Position numbers and translations under genes: made by a program. Positions 5,631 to 6,587 of a DNA stretch of 6,587 nucleotides are shown here, one piece after another. This stretch comes from Planctomycetota bacterium (GTDB taxonomy: Bacteria; Planctomycetota; B15-G4): positions 1-6,587 of the forward strand of contig QNBX01000212.1 of the NCBI GenBank assembly GCA_003644265.1. The letters run 5' to 3'. Below the pieces are notes generated by a model, which saw only the letters and a program-made list of their open reading frames with translations, was not told where the DNA came from and did no database searches. How positions within the stretch are numbered: the stretch's first letter is position 1; each line of letters starts with the position of its first letter.

Positions 5631-6587
5631 TCAGGGCCGCCAGACCAACGCGCTGCCGTCGCCCGAGGATGAAACGAGCGTGCCGTCCGATGACCAGCGC
5701 AGCGCGGTGGCCTCGAGCAGGTGCCCTCGCAGGCGCAGCGTGTCACCCGTGACCTGGGGGGCGGGGCCCTCTGGGACCGTCACCACGCGCACATCGGGGT
5801 CGCCTCCGCCTGCCGCGAGGCGTCGCCCGTCGGGCGAGAAGGCCACCGCGGTGACGCGTCCGGGATGATCACTCCAGCGCCATGTCAGCGAGCCGTCCGC
5901 CGCATCCAGCACGACCACCGCGCGCGACGCGAGCGCCGCTGCGATGCGCGAACCGTCCGGCGACACCGCCAGGTCCGCCACGGGGGCGCCCACGGCGACG
6001 TCCCAGAGCGGCGTGCCGCTGGCCACGTCCATCAGGCGCACGCGGCTGCCGGCGATGGCCAGCTGGCGCCCGTTGGGGAGCCAGGCCACGGCCCAGGCCG
6101 TGCGCGTCCCCGACTCCACCTCTCCCGCCAGCTGAAGCCCGGGCGTGGCGCCGTCTTGATCGATGCGCCACAGACGAACCCGACCATCGCCGCCGCTGGT
6201 GGCGAGTTGGCTGCCGTCGGTCGTGGCGTCCATGTCGAGCACAGCGGCGGAGGTGGCGAGCGCCGGTGCGAGGGCGCGTCCGTCGTCCAGGCTCCAGAGC
6301 GCGAGCCGACCGTCCTGTCCGCTGCTCAGCACGGCGTGGCTGCGCGGGAGTAGCGCGAGCCCGGTGACGCGTCCCTCATGGGCGTCGATCCACGTGACCC
6401 ACTCACCGGTCGTCTGCCACAGGCCCAGGCGTCCGGCCCAGGATGCGGTCACGCCGCGAGCCTGCTCAAGGGACCACAGCGCCGCGGTCAGCCGCGACGC
6501 GTGGGCGTCGGGCTCGGCCCGGGGCGCGCCGTCGGTCCACGACCACAGGCGCACGCGCTGGTCGCGACCGCCCGACGCCGCCAGGCC
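5631..6587 (-). CDS. WD40-repeat protein (5' partial, C-terminal propeller)
   Basis: Open from the right edge to TGA at 5631-5633; 318 residues are visible. The GTG at 6554 is not the start, because the frame continues upstream with WD40 sequence (LAASGGRDQRVRLW at residues 2-15). WD40 blades end at RVRLWSW (11-17), RLGLWQ (53-58), RLALWSL (94-100), RVRLWRI (136-142), RVRLMDV (182-188), AVVVLDA (223-229), DVRVVTV (265-271) and SALVWRP (312-318). That is the tail of one blade and seven more, enough for a full propeller. Typical strand patterns are VAFSPDGRRLAAGGGD (248-263) and ATTDGSQLATSGGDG (121-135). No signal or membrane segment is in view. In Planctomycetota such propellers are often the C-terminal part of serine/threonine kinases or other multidomain proteins, but nothing visible here shows that. 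The propeller probably serves as a protein-binding scaffold; partner unknown. It is on the same strand as the next pair, 137 nt upstream, and probably a separate unit. Confidence 0.9.
   Translation of the reverse strand, partial: GLAASGGRDQRVRLWSWTDGAPRAEPDAHASRLTAALWSLEQARGVTASWAGRLGLWQTTGEWVTWIDAHEGRVTGLALLPRSHAVLSSGQDGRLALWSLDDGRALAPALATSAAVLDMDATTDGSQLATSGGDGRVRLWRIDQDGATPGLQLAGEVESGTRTAWAVAWLPNGRQLAIAGSRVRLMDVASGTPLWDVAVGAPVADLAVSPDGSRIAAALASRAVVVLDAADGSLTWRWSDHPGRVTAVAFSPDGRRLAAGGGDPDVRVVTVPEGPAPQVTGDTLRLRGHLLEATALRWSSDGTLVSSSGDGSALVWRP

Noticed and set aside
5721..6367. Plus-strand ORFs over the WD40 region
   Set aside because: They are antisense or shifted shadows of eight regular WD40 blade endings on the minus strand, with no motifs of their own.

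Overview
The window is a GC-rich bacterial segment, most likely from a Planctomycetota chromosome. No marker gene fixes the phylum. The assignment is an inference from the family mix: a CRTAC1-type ASPIC/UnbV protein, a secreted FG-GAP propeller protein, a di-heme peroxidase with a dockerin-like tail, a secreted protein with a cohesin-like fold, and a WD40 protein. It also rests on a C-terminal beta domain, ending in 'SN-V-V' patterns, that I associate with exported planctomycetal proteins. Only one of the three visible gene starts has a clear Shine-Dalgarno, which also fits that phylum.

Layout: positions 2-907 (+) hold the C-terminal part of a CRTAC1/ASPIC-UnbV protein. It enters the window through a perfect 9-bp tandem repeat coding Pro-Asp-Thr. 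A 73-bp convergent gap with a GC-rich hairpin follows. Positions 981-2783 (-) encode a 600-residue secreted protein with seven calcium-loop repeats. Positions 2784-3052 are a gene-free gap packed with inverted repeats. Positions 3053-4507 (-) encode a secreted di-heme oxidoreductase (DUF1111/DHOR) with a dockerin-like tail. Only 14 nt upstream, 4522-5493 (-) encodes a secreted protein with an N-terminal cohesin-like domain and a C-terminal beta domain. A 137-bp gap with a hairpin follows, and 5631-6587 (-) is the C-terminal part of a WD40 protein that runs off the right edge.

How they work together: the cohesin-like gene and the peroxidase gene form a tight pair transcribed right to left. The working hypothesis is that the peroxidase is held on, or assembled with, a surface partner by a cohesin/dockerin-type contact. 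The FG-GAP protein shares its C-terminal domain type with the cohesin-like protein, so the three may belong to one exported set, but the gap between genes suggests separate transcription. The CRTAC1 and WD40 genes are probably unrelated neighbours. I see no tRNA, rRNA, CRISPR array, insertion sequence or phage gene. The cohesin/dockerin pair is the best candidate for something undescribed.
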